Shown here in pieces: positions 1-7,237 of a DNA stretch of 28,450 bases. A program made the translations under genes and the position numbers. Below the pieces are notes generated by a model. That model made no database searches. It was not told where the DNA came from and worked only from the letters and a program-made list of their open reading frames with translations. The DNA comes from Zygophlyctis sp. KS116 (Eukaryota > Chytridiomycota), in the NCBI GenBank assembly GCA_054661495.1, contig BAAFSQ010000124.1:1-28450 (forward strand), given 5' to 3'. Position 1 is the first letter of the stretch, and each line of letters opens with the position of its first letter.

Positions 1-210
1 GTCTAGATTACAGTTTTTGGAAACACAGTCATCATTCTTCCCACATTTTTCGCCAAGTGGAGCCCTGCATTTGCCATTATCACACACCAATCCTTGCATA
101 CAGCGCTTGTAAAAATTGCCATTCTCTATGCATGATCCACCCACTGGCACACCACAACTAACTACATTAAACAATGCAATAATTCCAACAGTCAAAAGAG
201 TAAGTTTCAT
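1..210 (-). CDS. Secreted cysteine-rich protein, 3' end outside the window
   Basis: Seventy codons are visible from the ATG at 210 to the window edge, with no stop. Residues 1-18 form a signal peptide: a lysine, then a hydrophobic run ending in VVSC. The visible mature part is cysteine-dense, with a GGSC...C..GLVC..GKC....GEKC....DC....C spacing. That spacing is like the EB/Dickkopf-type cysteine modules common in secreted proteins of parasites, fungi and invertebrates. A TATA box lies about 65 bp upstream of the ATG, and a cluster of bZIP-like motifs lies upstream of that. No enzyme domain is visible. A role outside the cell, for example as a secreted effector or wall protein, is inference from the signal peptide and cysteines alone. 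Confidence 0.8.
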   Translation of the reverse strand, partial: MKLTLLTVGIIALFNVVSCGVPVGGSCIENGNFYKRCMQGLVCDNGKCRAPLGEKCGKNDDCVSKNCNLD

Positions 211-273
211 TTTAGAGATTTAGAAGAAAGAGATTTTAGTTTTTTTACAAGATGTCCCACCCAAAATCAGCTC

Positions 274-281
274 ATTTTATA
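274..281 (-). promoter_or_regulatory. TATA box of the secreted Cys-rich gene
   Basis: On the minus strand this reads TATAAAAT, 64-71 bp upstream of the ATG at 210. It is a consensus TATA element at a plausible distance. It was assigned by position and consensus only. Confidence 0.5.
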
Positions 282-301
282 TCCGTTCCTGTCCCGCCGG
301 A

Positions 302-354
302 TGACATAAGCGGATGACATAATCAAAGTGACGTATTTACTATGTATGACGTAA
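302..354. promoter_or_regulatory. Cluster of four TGACRTAW (CRE/bZIP-like) motifs
   Basis: TGACATAA (302-309), TGACATAA (315-322), TGACGTAT (329-336) and TGACGTAA (347-354) lie in the same orientation at 13, 14 and 18 bp spacing. The first two sit in a longer repeat, CGGATGACATAA. TGACGTMA is the known binding core of CREB/ATF-type bZIP factors. The cluster lies 90-145 bp upstream of the secreted-protein start, which makes that gene the likely target. It could instead act on transcription towards 523. Confidence 0.45.
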
Positions 355-495
355 ATCAATTTAATTAATAAAAGGAGAGATGGACTGTTGTAGTAGAGAT
401 CTAAATAATATTTTAAAGAGTAAATAAATGAATTAGTTTTTCAAGATTGTTATCATAGCCTTCTAGTTCATTCTTGAATTGAGATAATAATGCAT

Positions 496-525
496 TCATT
501 CAAATATCGGACAGATTGAGTTTTA
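496..525 (-). other. Decayed coding tail of LRR copy 1
   Basis: Past the TAA at 523-525 the same frame still reads NSICPIFE, then TGA at 496-498. This aligns without gaps to DSISPIFDR in the C-terminus of copy 2. Two codons that are sense in copy 2 (GAT and CGA) are stops here, so copy 1 was shortened by nonsense mutations. Confidence 0.65.
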
Positions 526-2064
526 AGAAGGCTGCAAATCTACAACCTCTCTGAATTTCCAAGTTTCCAAATCTCTTTGATACTCAACTCCGTTATGGAC
601 AACCATTATTAATCGAGGAAATTTTTCCAGATCTTCCATGTTTAAGTCTTGAGAATTATTCAATTCTAAGTATTCAAGGTTGGGGAATGCACCAATAAAT
701 TTTGAGATTTTGTTGAAATCTTCTTGAGAACGATTTCTTCCGCCTAATTTTATGACAAGACTCTTGAGATTATAAGAATATTCAGAAATGTCCGAAAATT
801 GAACATTTGAAAAACTAACTAATTCCAAATGTTCAAGTTTAGGAACCGATTTAAATAGATCATGAGGCACTGAATCTGAATTCAATCCGATTATACGGAT
901 CCTGGTAAGATTAGAAAATCTCTTCAGGTTAAATTTGTTGAGATATGAATGATAAGTAAAAGCCCAAGATTCTAAAGTGTTCCAATTTTCATACAGATCA
1001 TAATTATAAATAGAAATACCAGCCATCATTGTTAGATGCTTCATTTTGGGCAGTTTAACACTCCCATGCCACCCTGACCTGCCTGAATGAAAAGGTGCGT
1101 GCAATTCAAGTGTTTCCAACTGCTTCAGTTCATTTAAAACTTTTGAATTTTGATTCCAAGAAAAATTCTGTATATATAATTTTTTTAAATTGGTTGCATA
1201 TTTCATTTCTTCCATCAAAATATTATACCCCCGGAGTTCTGTCAACTGATTTCCTCGATAGAGTCTTCGAAGTTGGTCCTTGTCATAAATATCAGCAAGA
1301 CCAAGATCGAGCTTCTTCAAAGACTTTGCGTTATGAATTGATTCCCACATATTACGTAGTATATGCATTTTCTCAAATTCAAGCTGTTCTAACTGGCCTG
1401 CGGTTCCAATTATTGTCGAAACATATCGAGCCAAGAGCACTTTTTTATCTGACCAATTCAGATCTAAATCAGCTACTTTAAATTCTAGAATTTTTTTAAT
1501 GATCGAGCTATTGATTACAGAATCAAGGATTAAGGAAATCATATTCCCGTCTAGCCCACTGTCAGAGATAATTTCAATTCGTGATACATTGATTGGCGAT
1601 AAATTAGCAATGTAATCTCTATCAAGATTATTCCATCTGTTTGTAATCACCAATGTATCTATGGGTAGAACATCAATATATCTCCAGTCATAGTATGTAA
1701 ATGATTCAAAAAAATTAGGATATTCCTTGAAGCACTTTTGTATGATTTTAACACATTCTAGAGATATTCTTCCTTTAATGACCAGATGCGGATACAAAGA
1801 TGCAGGCTGACACTTTTTTTGTAAATCAACTATTGGAAGAAATAGTTTCAATGCAACTCCCATTTTCAGATATTCAGCAGTAGACAAATACTCCTTGAGA
1901 TGATGATGTAGAAGAGAAGAAAGATCTATTTTATCCATGGGATTTTGTGGTTTCATCAATGATTTTGGATTTGCAAGTGCTACAAGTGCATTATTAGTCT
2001 GCAACTGGTTCGGCAAACATTCTGTCAGCTGTAATAAACTATCATTAAGCCATTCTGCAATCAT
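523..2064 (-). CDS. LRR protein, copy 1 (C-terminally shortened)
   Basis: A single uninterrupted reading frame of 513 residues. From about residue 170 on, leucine-rich repeats follow each other (for example LKKLDLGL, LETLELHA, LEHLELVS), ending in a VVHNGVEYQRDL motif shared with copy 2. There is no signal peptide, no membrane segment and no convincing F-box in the first 165 residues. The first 161 codons and 81 bp upstream of the ATG are identical, base for base, to copy 2 at 2440-4062. The remainder is only about half identical in protein. A two-codon upstream ORF (ATG GTA TGA, 2061-2069) overlaps the start. Compared with copy 2 the protein lacks about 27 C-terminal residues because of in-frame stops. 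The function is unknown; LRRs suggest protein binding. Confidence 0.85.
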   Translation of the reverse strand: MIAEWLNDSLLQLTECLPNQLQTNNALVALANPKSLMKPQNPMDKIDLSSLLHHHLKEYLSTAEYLKMGVALKLFLPIVDLQKKCQPASLYPHLVIKGRISLECVKIIQKCFKEYPNFFESFTYYDWRYIDVLPIDTLVITNRWNNLDRDYIANLSPINVSRIEIISDSGLDGNMISLILDSVINSSIIKKILEFKVADLDLNWSDKKVLLARYVSTIIGTAGQLEQLEFEKMHILRNMWESIHNAKSLKKLDLGLADIYDKDQLRRLYRGNQLTELRGYNILMEEMKYATNLKKLYIQNFSWNQNSKVLNELKQLETLELHAPFHSGRSGWHGSVKLPKMKHLTMMAGISIYNYDLYENWNTLESWAFTYHSYLNKFNLKRFSNLTRIRIIGLNSDSVPHDLFKSVPKLEHLELVSFSNVQFSDISEYSYNLKSLVIKLGGRNRSQEDFNKISKFIGAFPNLEYLELNNSQDLNMEDLEKFPRLIMVVHNGVEYQRDLETWKFREVVDLQPS

Positions 2065-2145
2065 ACCATGTCAATAGAAAGAATGCACTGAATAAATTCC
2101 ATTTCAAATAATTCATAACTGATAAGATCGAAAAAAATTTGTTGC
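1582..2145. repeat. 564-bp direct repeat, copy A
   Basis: Identical at every position I compared to 3580-4143 (offset 1998 bp, no indels). It covers the first 161 codons of the LRR gene plus 81 bp of 5' flank. Both ends break sharply: g/t at 1581/3579 and g/a at 2146/4144. Confidence 0.95.
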
Positions 2146-2439
2146 GAAATTTTTACTTTTACTGAAATACTTATCTGCGCATCCTTTTTCTTCTTCCTAC
2201 ATGTTTAGAGAATCTTATAAAGATGCATTATGAAATTTAGAATGAGAAGATACCCAAATAAAATCCAGCGGACGTCCCAGTGGCTTTTTTAATTAATAGC
2301 GGATCGGTATTTACGGTCACTGAAGAATACTTTCCAAAATAACATATATTCTTTTAAAGTTTTACCAATCCAAATAAATCCTAATTTTCTCAATATTTGA
2401 GGCATAGACTTGAAATCATCGAAATATATTTTAGAATAA
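2065..2439. other. Spacer between the two LRR genes
   Basis: The first 81 bp are the end of the identical repeat and probably contain the proximal promoter of copy 1. The rest is AT-rich with no reading frame, repeat or structured element that I could recognise. The 3' end of copy 2 lies at its right edge. Confidence 0.6.
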
Positions 2440-4062
2440 TTACTTGTCCGAAAGTATTTCCTGATTGTTTACAAAAAACTGCTGCATTCGGTCAAAAATC
2501 GGGCTAATAGAATCATCAGAGATCTGCAGGTTTTCAATGTTTTTAAATTTCCAAGTTATCAAATCCCTTCGATATTCAACGCCATTGTGCGTGACAACAT
2601 AAAGTCTAGGAGCTTTTTCAAGTTCATCAATATCAATTGGATAAACACAATCTATAATAAATGATTCAAGATATGGAAACTTGGCGATTACTTTCAAAAG
2701 CCGTCTCGTTTCTTCTTGAGATAGATATCCTCCCCATACCCTTATAACTAGACTCTTTAATATTTTAGAATATTTAGATATTTCAGAAAACCTTACGTTT
2801 GTATAACCATCCAGCTCTAAGTGCTCTAGTTTAGGGATTGATTTAAGCAGAAAATGAGGCAGTGAATTTGAATTCAGTCCCATGATATGAATTTTGCTGA
2901 GATTATTACATGACTGCAGATTTAAGCTATAGAGATTTGGATTAAAATAAACGGTTAAAGATTCCAAACTTTCCAATTTTTTAACCATAGCATAATCATG
3001 TATATGATCCATTGTTAAATGTTTCAGCTGCGGGAGTTTTAATTTTAGTGGTATTCCCAACCTGCCCAACAGATGCCAGAAAAGGTAGACGTGCAATTCT
3101 AAAGTTTCCAAATGCTGAAGTTCATTTAAAGCTTCAGAACTTTCATTCCAAAAAAACTCCTCGATACAAAGCTTCTTCAGATTAGTTGCATATCTTATCT
3201 CTTCATTCAAAATATTGAAACCACGAAGTTCTGTCAACTTGTTTTCCAGATACAATCTGCGAAGTTCCTCCTGATCATGACTTTCTTCAAGACCGAGGTC
3301 CAATTTCCTCAAAGACTGTGAATTGTGGATTGCCGCCCAAATTTCTCTAATTGCATTTGATGGTAGTTGAGGAATTTCAAATTCAAGTTTTTCCAAAACA
3401 ACGCCAAATTTGAGTACCTTGCAAACAATATCAGCAAAAAAAGATGATTCCGCATGCTCATTTCGGCATAATATTTTGAATTCACGAACCTTATCAAGAC
3501 GAACGGCATCTAACATGGTGAACTTGAGCAAGGAACGGAATCCTTCATCCATATCCCAGTCAGCGAACAATTCAATTCTTGATACATTGATTGGCGATAA
3601 ATTAGCAATGTAATCTCTATCAAGATTATTCCATCTGTTTGTAATCACCAATGTATCTATGGGTAGAACATCAATATATCTCCAGTCATAGTATGTAAAT
3701 GATTCAAAAAAATTAGGATATTCCTTGAAGCACTTTTGTATGATTTTAACACATTCTAGAGATATTCTTCCTTTAATGACCAGATGCGGATACAAAGATG
3801 CAGGCTGACACTTTTTTTGTAAATCAACTATTGGAAGAAATAGTTTCAATGCAACTCCCATTTTCAGATATTCAGCAGTAGACAAATACTCCTTGAGATG
3901 ATGATGTAGAAGAGAAGAAAGATCTATTTTATCCATGGGATTTTGTGGTTTCATCAATGATTTTGGATTTGCAAGTGCTACAAGTGCATTATTAGTCTGC
4001 AACTGGTTCGGCAAACATTCTGTCAGCTGTAATAAACTATCATTAAGCCATTCTGCAATCAT
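2440..4062 (-). CDS. LRR protein, copy 2
   Basis: A 540-residue single-exon frame. The N-terminal third is identical to copy 1. The LRR part (from about residue 170) aligns throughout with copy 1 but at roughly half identity, with repeats such as LRKLDLGL, LETLELHV and LEHLELDG. It ends in VVTHNGVEYRRDL plus a tail of about 40 residues, of which copy 1 has lost about 27. There is no signal peptide or membrane segment. The same two-codon upstream ORF overlaps the ATG (4059-4067). It is part of a lineage-specific LRR family, with a third LRR protein at 5148-6425, and probably mediates protein-protein contact. The partner cannot be told from sequence. Confidence 0.85.
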   Translation of the reverse strand: MIAEWLNDSLLQLTECLPNQLQTNNALVALANPKSLMKPQNPMDKIDLSSLLHHHLKEYLSTAEYLKMGVALKLFLPIVDLQKKCQPASLYPHLVIKGRISLECVKIIQKCFKEYPNFFESFTYYDWRYIDVLPIDTLVITNRWNNLDRDYIANLSPINVSRIELFADWDMDEGFRSLLKFTMLDAVRLDKVREFKILCRNEHAESSFFADIVCKVLKFGVVLEKLEFEIPQLPSNAIREIWAAIHNSQSLRKLDLGLEESHDQEELRRLYLENKLTELRGFNILNEEIRYATNLKKLCIEEFFWNESSEALNELQHLETLELHVYLFWHLLGRLGIPLKLKLPQLKHLTMDHIHDYAMVKKLESLESLTVYFNPNLYSLNLQSCNNLSKIHIMGLNSNSLPHFLLKSIPKLEHLELDGYTNVRFSEISKYSKILKSLVIRVWGGYLSQEETRRLLKVIAKFPYLESFIIDCVYPIDIDELEKAPRLYVVTHNGVEYRRDLITWKFKNIENLQISDDSISPIFDRMQQFFVNNQEILSDK

Positions 4063-4143
4063 ACCATGTCAATAGAAAGAATGCACTGAATAAATTCCAT
4101 TTCAAATAATTCATAACTGATAAGATCGAAAAAAATTTGTTGC
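3580..4143. repeat. 564-bp direct repeat, copy B
   Basis: Partner of 1582-2145, with perfect identity over coding and 5' flanking sequence. Beyond 4143 the flanks show only faint similarity. Confidence 0.95.
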
Positions 4144-4487
4144 AAATCTTATTGAAATTGACATTGGAAACGCACATTTCAGGCATGATTATTAGTTTAC
4201 TGATTATTTTTTATGCTCATATACGGGCTACTCAGAAATGATCAGCGATACTGACGGCCGGAGTCTGTTACGTCCAGTCGTAGAACTCGTAAGAGTCTCC
4301 TTTTTTGCCTCGATTTTACGAAAAGAGTTTCGTTTCTGAATTTTAGAAAGTTGCTTTACTAGTTGAGAAGATCGGACATCATCAAAAGACAAAATTTCTG
4401 CCTGAAATATTTATATTTTTAAAGAACAATCATATTTAGAGAAACTTGCATCCCTTCTCCAATCCAGTTGTGAAGTCTATAGCGGGA
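4144..4487. other. Intergenic region with a GC-richer hairpin
   Basis: Lies between the LRR copy 2 promoter and the stop of the membrane-protein gene. Most is AT-rich. The block at about 4240-4320 is clearly richer in G+C and contains the hairpin listed separately. A 33-codon frame (MISDTDGRS... from 4238) crosses it, but nothing else supports it as a gene. Confidence 0.5.
4260..4306 (+). ncRNA. Candidate structured RNA: hairpin followed by six T
   Basis: The arms 4260-4272 and 4288-4300 pair at 11 of 13 positions around a 15-nt loop and are followed directly by TTTTTT (4301-4306). A stem plus T-run is what the 3' end of a Pol III transcript could look like. No tRNA A/B box was found. It could be a chance fold, so confidence is low. 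Confidence 0.2.
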
Positions 4488-5066
4488 TCAAGCATTAGCA
4501 TCGGGGCTAACGTATCCTATGCCAGATTCTTCAGTATTCTTAGCCTTTTTTCCTTTTCGGACAAGATTATTAGTAAATTTTTGAATTGATTCTTCTGCAT
4601 ACTTCTTATTACTGCGATCATCATCATTTTGCATTTGATGTAGATCATTGGATTCATCCAATTCCTCCATCAAAGCGTATTTTGAGTCTTCTAATGCAAT
4701 AGAATCTTTTTTTGTTTGCTCTAATTCACTGGAATCTTGTTGGCCTAAGATTTGGTCCGAATTCATTTCTTCTCGAGGTTGGACTTTTATCAAGGGCGCT
4801 GGTAAACGCTGCTGCTGAAGGTCTCCATCCAAAAGAGAATTTTCTGCTGATTTTAAGGAATCTTGTATTGAATAGACAACCTCATTGACTGGTTGGACAT
4901 TGAATTCCGCGCTTTGAGATACTATTTGGTCTAATTTTAGTCATTAAAAATTACATGAAACGTATTTGGTAATGAAAAAAAGTAAAACACTTGCGCCTAT
5001 CAATATACTCAATTTTTTTCTCTTTATAAATATATTGGATAAGACTTGGCAAGTTTTGGACTTCAT
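4488..5066 (-). CDS. Orphan single-pass membrane protein with acidic tail
   Basis: Two exons are joined across a 24-nt intron (4931-4954: GTAATT...TGACTAAAATTAG), giving 184 residues. Exon 1 encodes a basic stretch (FIKRKK) followed by a hydrophobic segment of about 18 residues (ILIGASVLLFFI). This suggests an N-terminal anchor with the rest on one side of the membrane. The remainder is polar, rich in Q, E, D, S and K, and probably disordered. It contains NKKYAEESIQKF and a basic RKGKKAK patch before the C-terminus. The intron is needed because the downstream frame has no ATG before polar codons, and its sequence matches the other introns of the window. I do not recognise a family. The N-terminus vaguely resembles PEX3 anchors, but not enough for a call. 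Confidence 0.6.
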
Positions 5067-5147
5067 CTGGAAATTCTTGCACGTAACCGTGTCAAAATGT
5101 CCGAACGCTAAAGAACAAACACCAGATTTATAAGTTATTTAATTTGT

Positions 5148-6425
5148 TTACAGAATCAGATTCTCTAGACTAGGACATGATGCAAATAAATTGACAGAAA
5201 CTGTGATCCCACTTAAATTCAATCGTTTTATAGATTTCATCGCAAGAATTGGCTGATTTAATTCTAAATTCTGACTATTCGAAAGATTCAAAGATTTTAG
5301 ATTTTTGCCAAAATTTGAGAATATTTTAAAAATCCTTGATGAAAGATGGATCGATTCCTCTAATTCTAGATCTTCAAGATATACACATTCTTCTAAAAAC
5401 ACTTGCACAGCATCATCAGAAAAGCTTGAATTTTTAAACGAAAATCGCTTCAGGTTTTTTGTGTGTCTGGCCAAACAGAGTAAAATCATATCATTATAAC
5501 CTAAACTAGATGTGCTGATGCTTAATTCCAAGTCAGTTAGATTATGATTATGGATTATTAAGCTTTTAACTACATTCTGCCATCTAATTATTATTTTTAG
5601 AAAAATATACTCTGAACAGCACAAGTTGATCAATTCAACTTTTCTTAAATTTGTGATTGATCTGAAGAGTCCTCTAAGAGGTGAAGAATGAGAATGAATC
5701 ATTTCAGATACATGATTTACAGATATCTCTTCTAAATTTAATAATTTACCCAGTTCATTCAATGATAATGAATATATTATTCCTACATCTTGACACACGC
5801 AAGGCAACCGTAAAATTCTTAAATTCGGACAAAAGTCTACAATATTTCTAAGAATATTTTCAAATGATCTATTGCGATCACCCAAACTAGATGTCAAATC
5901 TAATTCATGCAGTTTAGATCCATAATCTTTTAGAAAGTACATTGGCTTCAAGATTTTGGTTGGAGGTAGAACTAATTTTTTAATTTTTGGAAGAAACTTG
6001 AGCAGATTTCTGATATATACACTCGGATCAACACCACAAAACAACCAGCTAGACCATTTACAGGTAGATAGATCAAGATTTTCAGTTTTGCGCAATTTCA
6101 TGACGATTGTTGAACGCTTTGCGTTTTCGGACTTAAATAGCGTAAATGATACCCCTCTACAAACATTGATTAGATTCAATAGATTTTGAGATTTTGAAAG
6201 AGATAATGTATTCCATAATGCTGCATATGCTACAATATACCATGATTTATTTAATATCAAGAGCGGTGCAATATCTCTTGAAGATTTTAATTTGCAAACA
6301 ATCATATAAATAACATCAATAGGAATATTTTGCCTCTTTCCATGATTCTTACGATTGCTTAAAATCAGCCCATCTTTAAATACATTCATTCTCAAAAGAT
6401 CAAAACAAACTCCGAAACGACTCAT
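5148..6425 (-). CDS. F-box / leucine-rich repeat protein
   Basis: A single-exon frame of 425 residues. At residues 33-75 the sequence fits an F-box: IPIDVIYMIVCKL, then a hydrophobic region and NKSWYIVAYAALWNTL. The remainder is RNI-like leucine-rich repeats (for example KIKKLVLP, NLRILRLPC, LEDLELEES, LKSLNLSN). F-box/LRR proteins of this kind are substrate receptors of SCF ubiquitin ligases, so a role in targeted ubiquitination is likely from the family. The substrate is unknown. The start ATG lies only 29 bp from the ATG of the phosphoribosyltransferase gene on the other strand. The last codons (LENLIL, then TAA) could be followed by a 44-nt intron and a five-codon exon, but nothing requires that. 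Confidence 0.75.
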   Translation of the reverse strand: MSRFGVCFDLLRMNVFKDGLILSNRKNHGKRQNIPIDVIYMIVCKLKSSRDIAPLLILNKSWYIVAYAALWNTLSLSKSQNLLNLINVCRGVSFTLFKSENAKRSTIVMKLRKTENLDLSTCKWSSWLFCGVDPSVYIRNLLKFLPKIKKLVLPPTKILKPMYFLKDYGSKLHELDLTSSLGDRNRSFENILRNIVDFCPNLRILRLPCVCQDVGIIYSLSLNELGKLLNLEEISVNHVSEMIHSHSSPLRGLFRSITNLRKVELINLCCSEYIFLKIIIRWQNVVKSLIIHNHNLTDLELSISTSSLGYNDMILLCLARHTKNLKRFSFKNSSFSDDAVQVFLEECVYLEDLELEESIHLSSRIFKIFSNFGKNLKSLNLSNSQNLELNQPILAMKSIKRLNLSGITVSVNLFASCPSLENLIL

Positions 6426-6454
6426 CTTGCGGCGTGGAAAAGGCTAAACTTTAA
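6426..6454. promoter_or_regulatory. 29-bp bidirectional start region
   Basis: This is all the sequence between two divergent ATGs (F-box/LRR on minus, phosphoribosyltransferase on plus). It contains a GCGGCGTGG block unlike its AT-rich surroundings. At least one promoter must extend into the neighbouring coding sequence. Confidence 0.5.
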
Positions 6455-7217
6455 ATGCTTTCAAACTCTTTTAGATTTAGAGATCGAACTCATGCAGGAA
6501 AGTTTCTAGCTCAGGATCCTAAAATTAGGGACCTGGCCGATAAGAATCCGATTGTACTAGCATTACCCAGAGGAGGAGTCCCAGTTGCATTTGAGTAGGA
6601 TAACCTTCTAACCGCTAGAATCGCAAATGCTCTAAATTCACCCTTGGATGTATTGATTGTTAGAAAATTAGGAATTCCTTATCAGCCAGAAGTCGCTTTT
6701 GGTGCAATCTCTTTGAATGGCGTCAAAGTCTTGAATTCGGATTTCATTCATAGAATTCGCTTGTCCGAATCTGAAATGATGTCTGTGATTGCAAAAGAGT
6801 CAAAGGAATTGGATCGAAGAAATTCAATGTATAGAGGGAATCGTCCTTTTCCTGTTTTGGAAGGTAGGATCGTAGTGGTATGTAATAATTTATTAATCGT
6901 AGATTGTGGATGGTATATCTTTTCCTTTAATAATAGATGGAATCGCCACCGGAGCTACATTGAAAGCTGCTATTATGGCTGTAAAGCAATTAAAGGCTGC
7001 TAAAACAATCGCTGTAGCACCTGTAGGACCAGAAGATTCTGTCCAGGAAATTCGTCAAATTGCAGATGAAGTCATTTGTCCTCATCAACCTGTAGACTTT
7101 CATGCAGTTGGTAATATTTAAAATGTTTAAATTATAGGATTATGGTATGAATTATTCCCACAGACAAGTGACGAGGAAGTGATCAACCTTCTCGATAGAA
7201 AATTCAAGGAAGAATAA
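6455..7217 (+). CDS. Bacterial-type phosphoribosyltransferase, five exons
   Basis: Introns at 6595-6618, 6878-6902, 6913-6936 and 7111-7137 (24, 25, 24 and 27 nt) give a 220-residue protein. It matches the PRTase family (PF00156) common in bacteria along its whole length: FRDR..AG at the N-terminus, VLALPRGGVPVA, LDVLIVRKLG, the PRPP-binding loop IVDDGIATGAT (split by two introns) and a C-terminal DEVICPHQP...VGLWYE...TSDEEV. The family transfers or releases phosphoribose from PRPP; the acceptor here is unknown. Exon 3 is a 10-nt microexon. Reading without splicing meets stops (GAG TAG; TTT AA), so all four introns are required. The bacterial resemblance points to gene transfer followed by intron gain, which is inference. 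It converges on the chitin-synthase-like gene with 20 bp between stops. Confidence 0.88.
6903..6912 (+). other. 10-nt microexon (ATTGTGGATG) of the phosphoribosyltransferase
   Basis: Flanked by a 25-nt intron ending CGTAG and a 24-nt intron beginning GTATAT. Joined to its neighbours it gives ...RIV V|IVD|DGIATGATL, exactly the conserved PRPP loop. Skipping it would shift the frame and remove the first aspartate. Confidence 0.85.
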
Positions 7218-7237
7218 AAATGTTGGTTATTCTTGCA

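Larger units (their letters stand above)
211..522. other. Intergenic region between the Cys-rich gene and the first LRR gene
   Basis: The left half holds the TATA box and the TGACRTAW cluster. The right half (about 440-522) is the 3' flank of the first LRR gene. It still carries recognisable remains of a coding tail that is intact in the second LRR copy, see 496-525. No further gene is visible. Confidence 0.6.

Noticed and set aside
1095-1481. 128-codon open frame on the plus strand
   Set aside because: It lies antisense inside the LRR gene, has no recognisable motif and disappears in the paralogue.
4238-4340. 33-codon ORF MISDTDGRS...
   Set aside because: Short, without homologue known to me, and it overlaps the hairpin. 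A chance frame is more likely.
5100-5149. 44-nt intron extending the F-box/LRR protein by five codons
   Set aside because: A GTAAAC...TTTAG match exists, but the gained codons add no family feature and the unspliced stop is natural.
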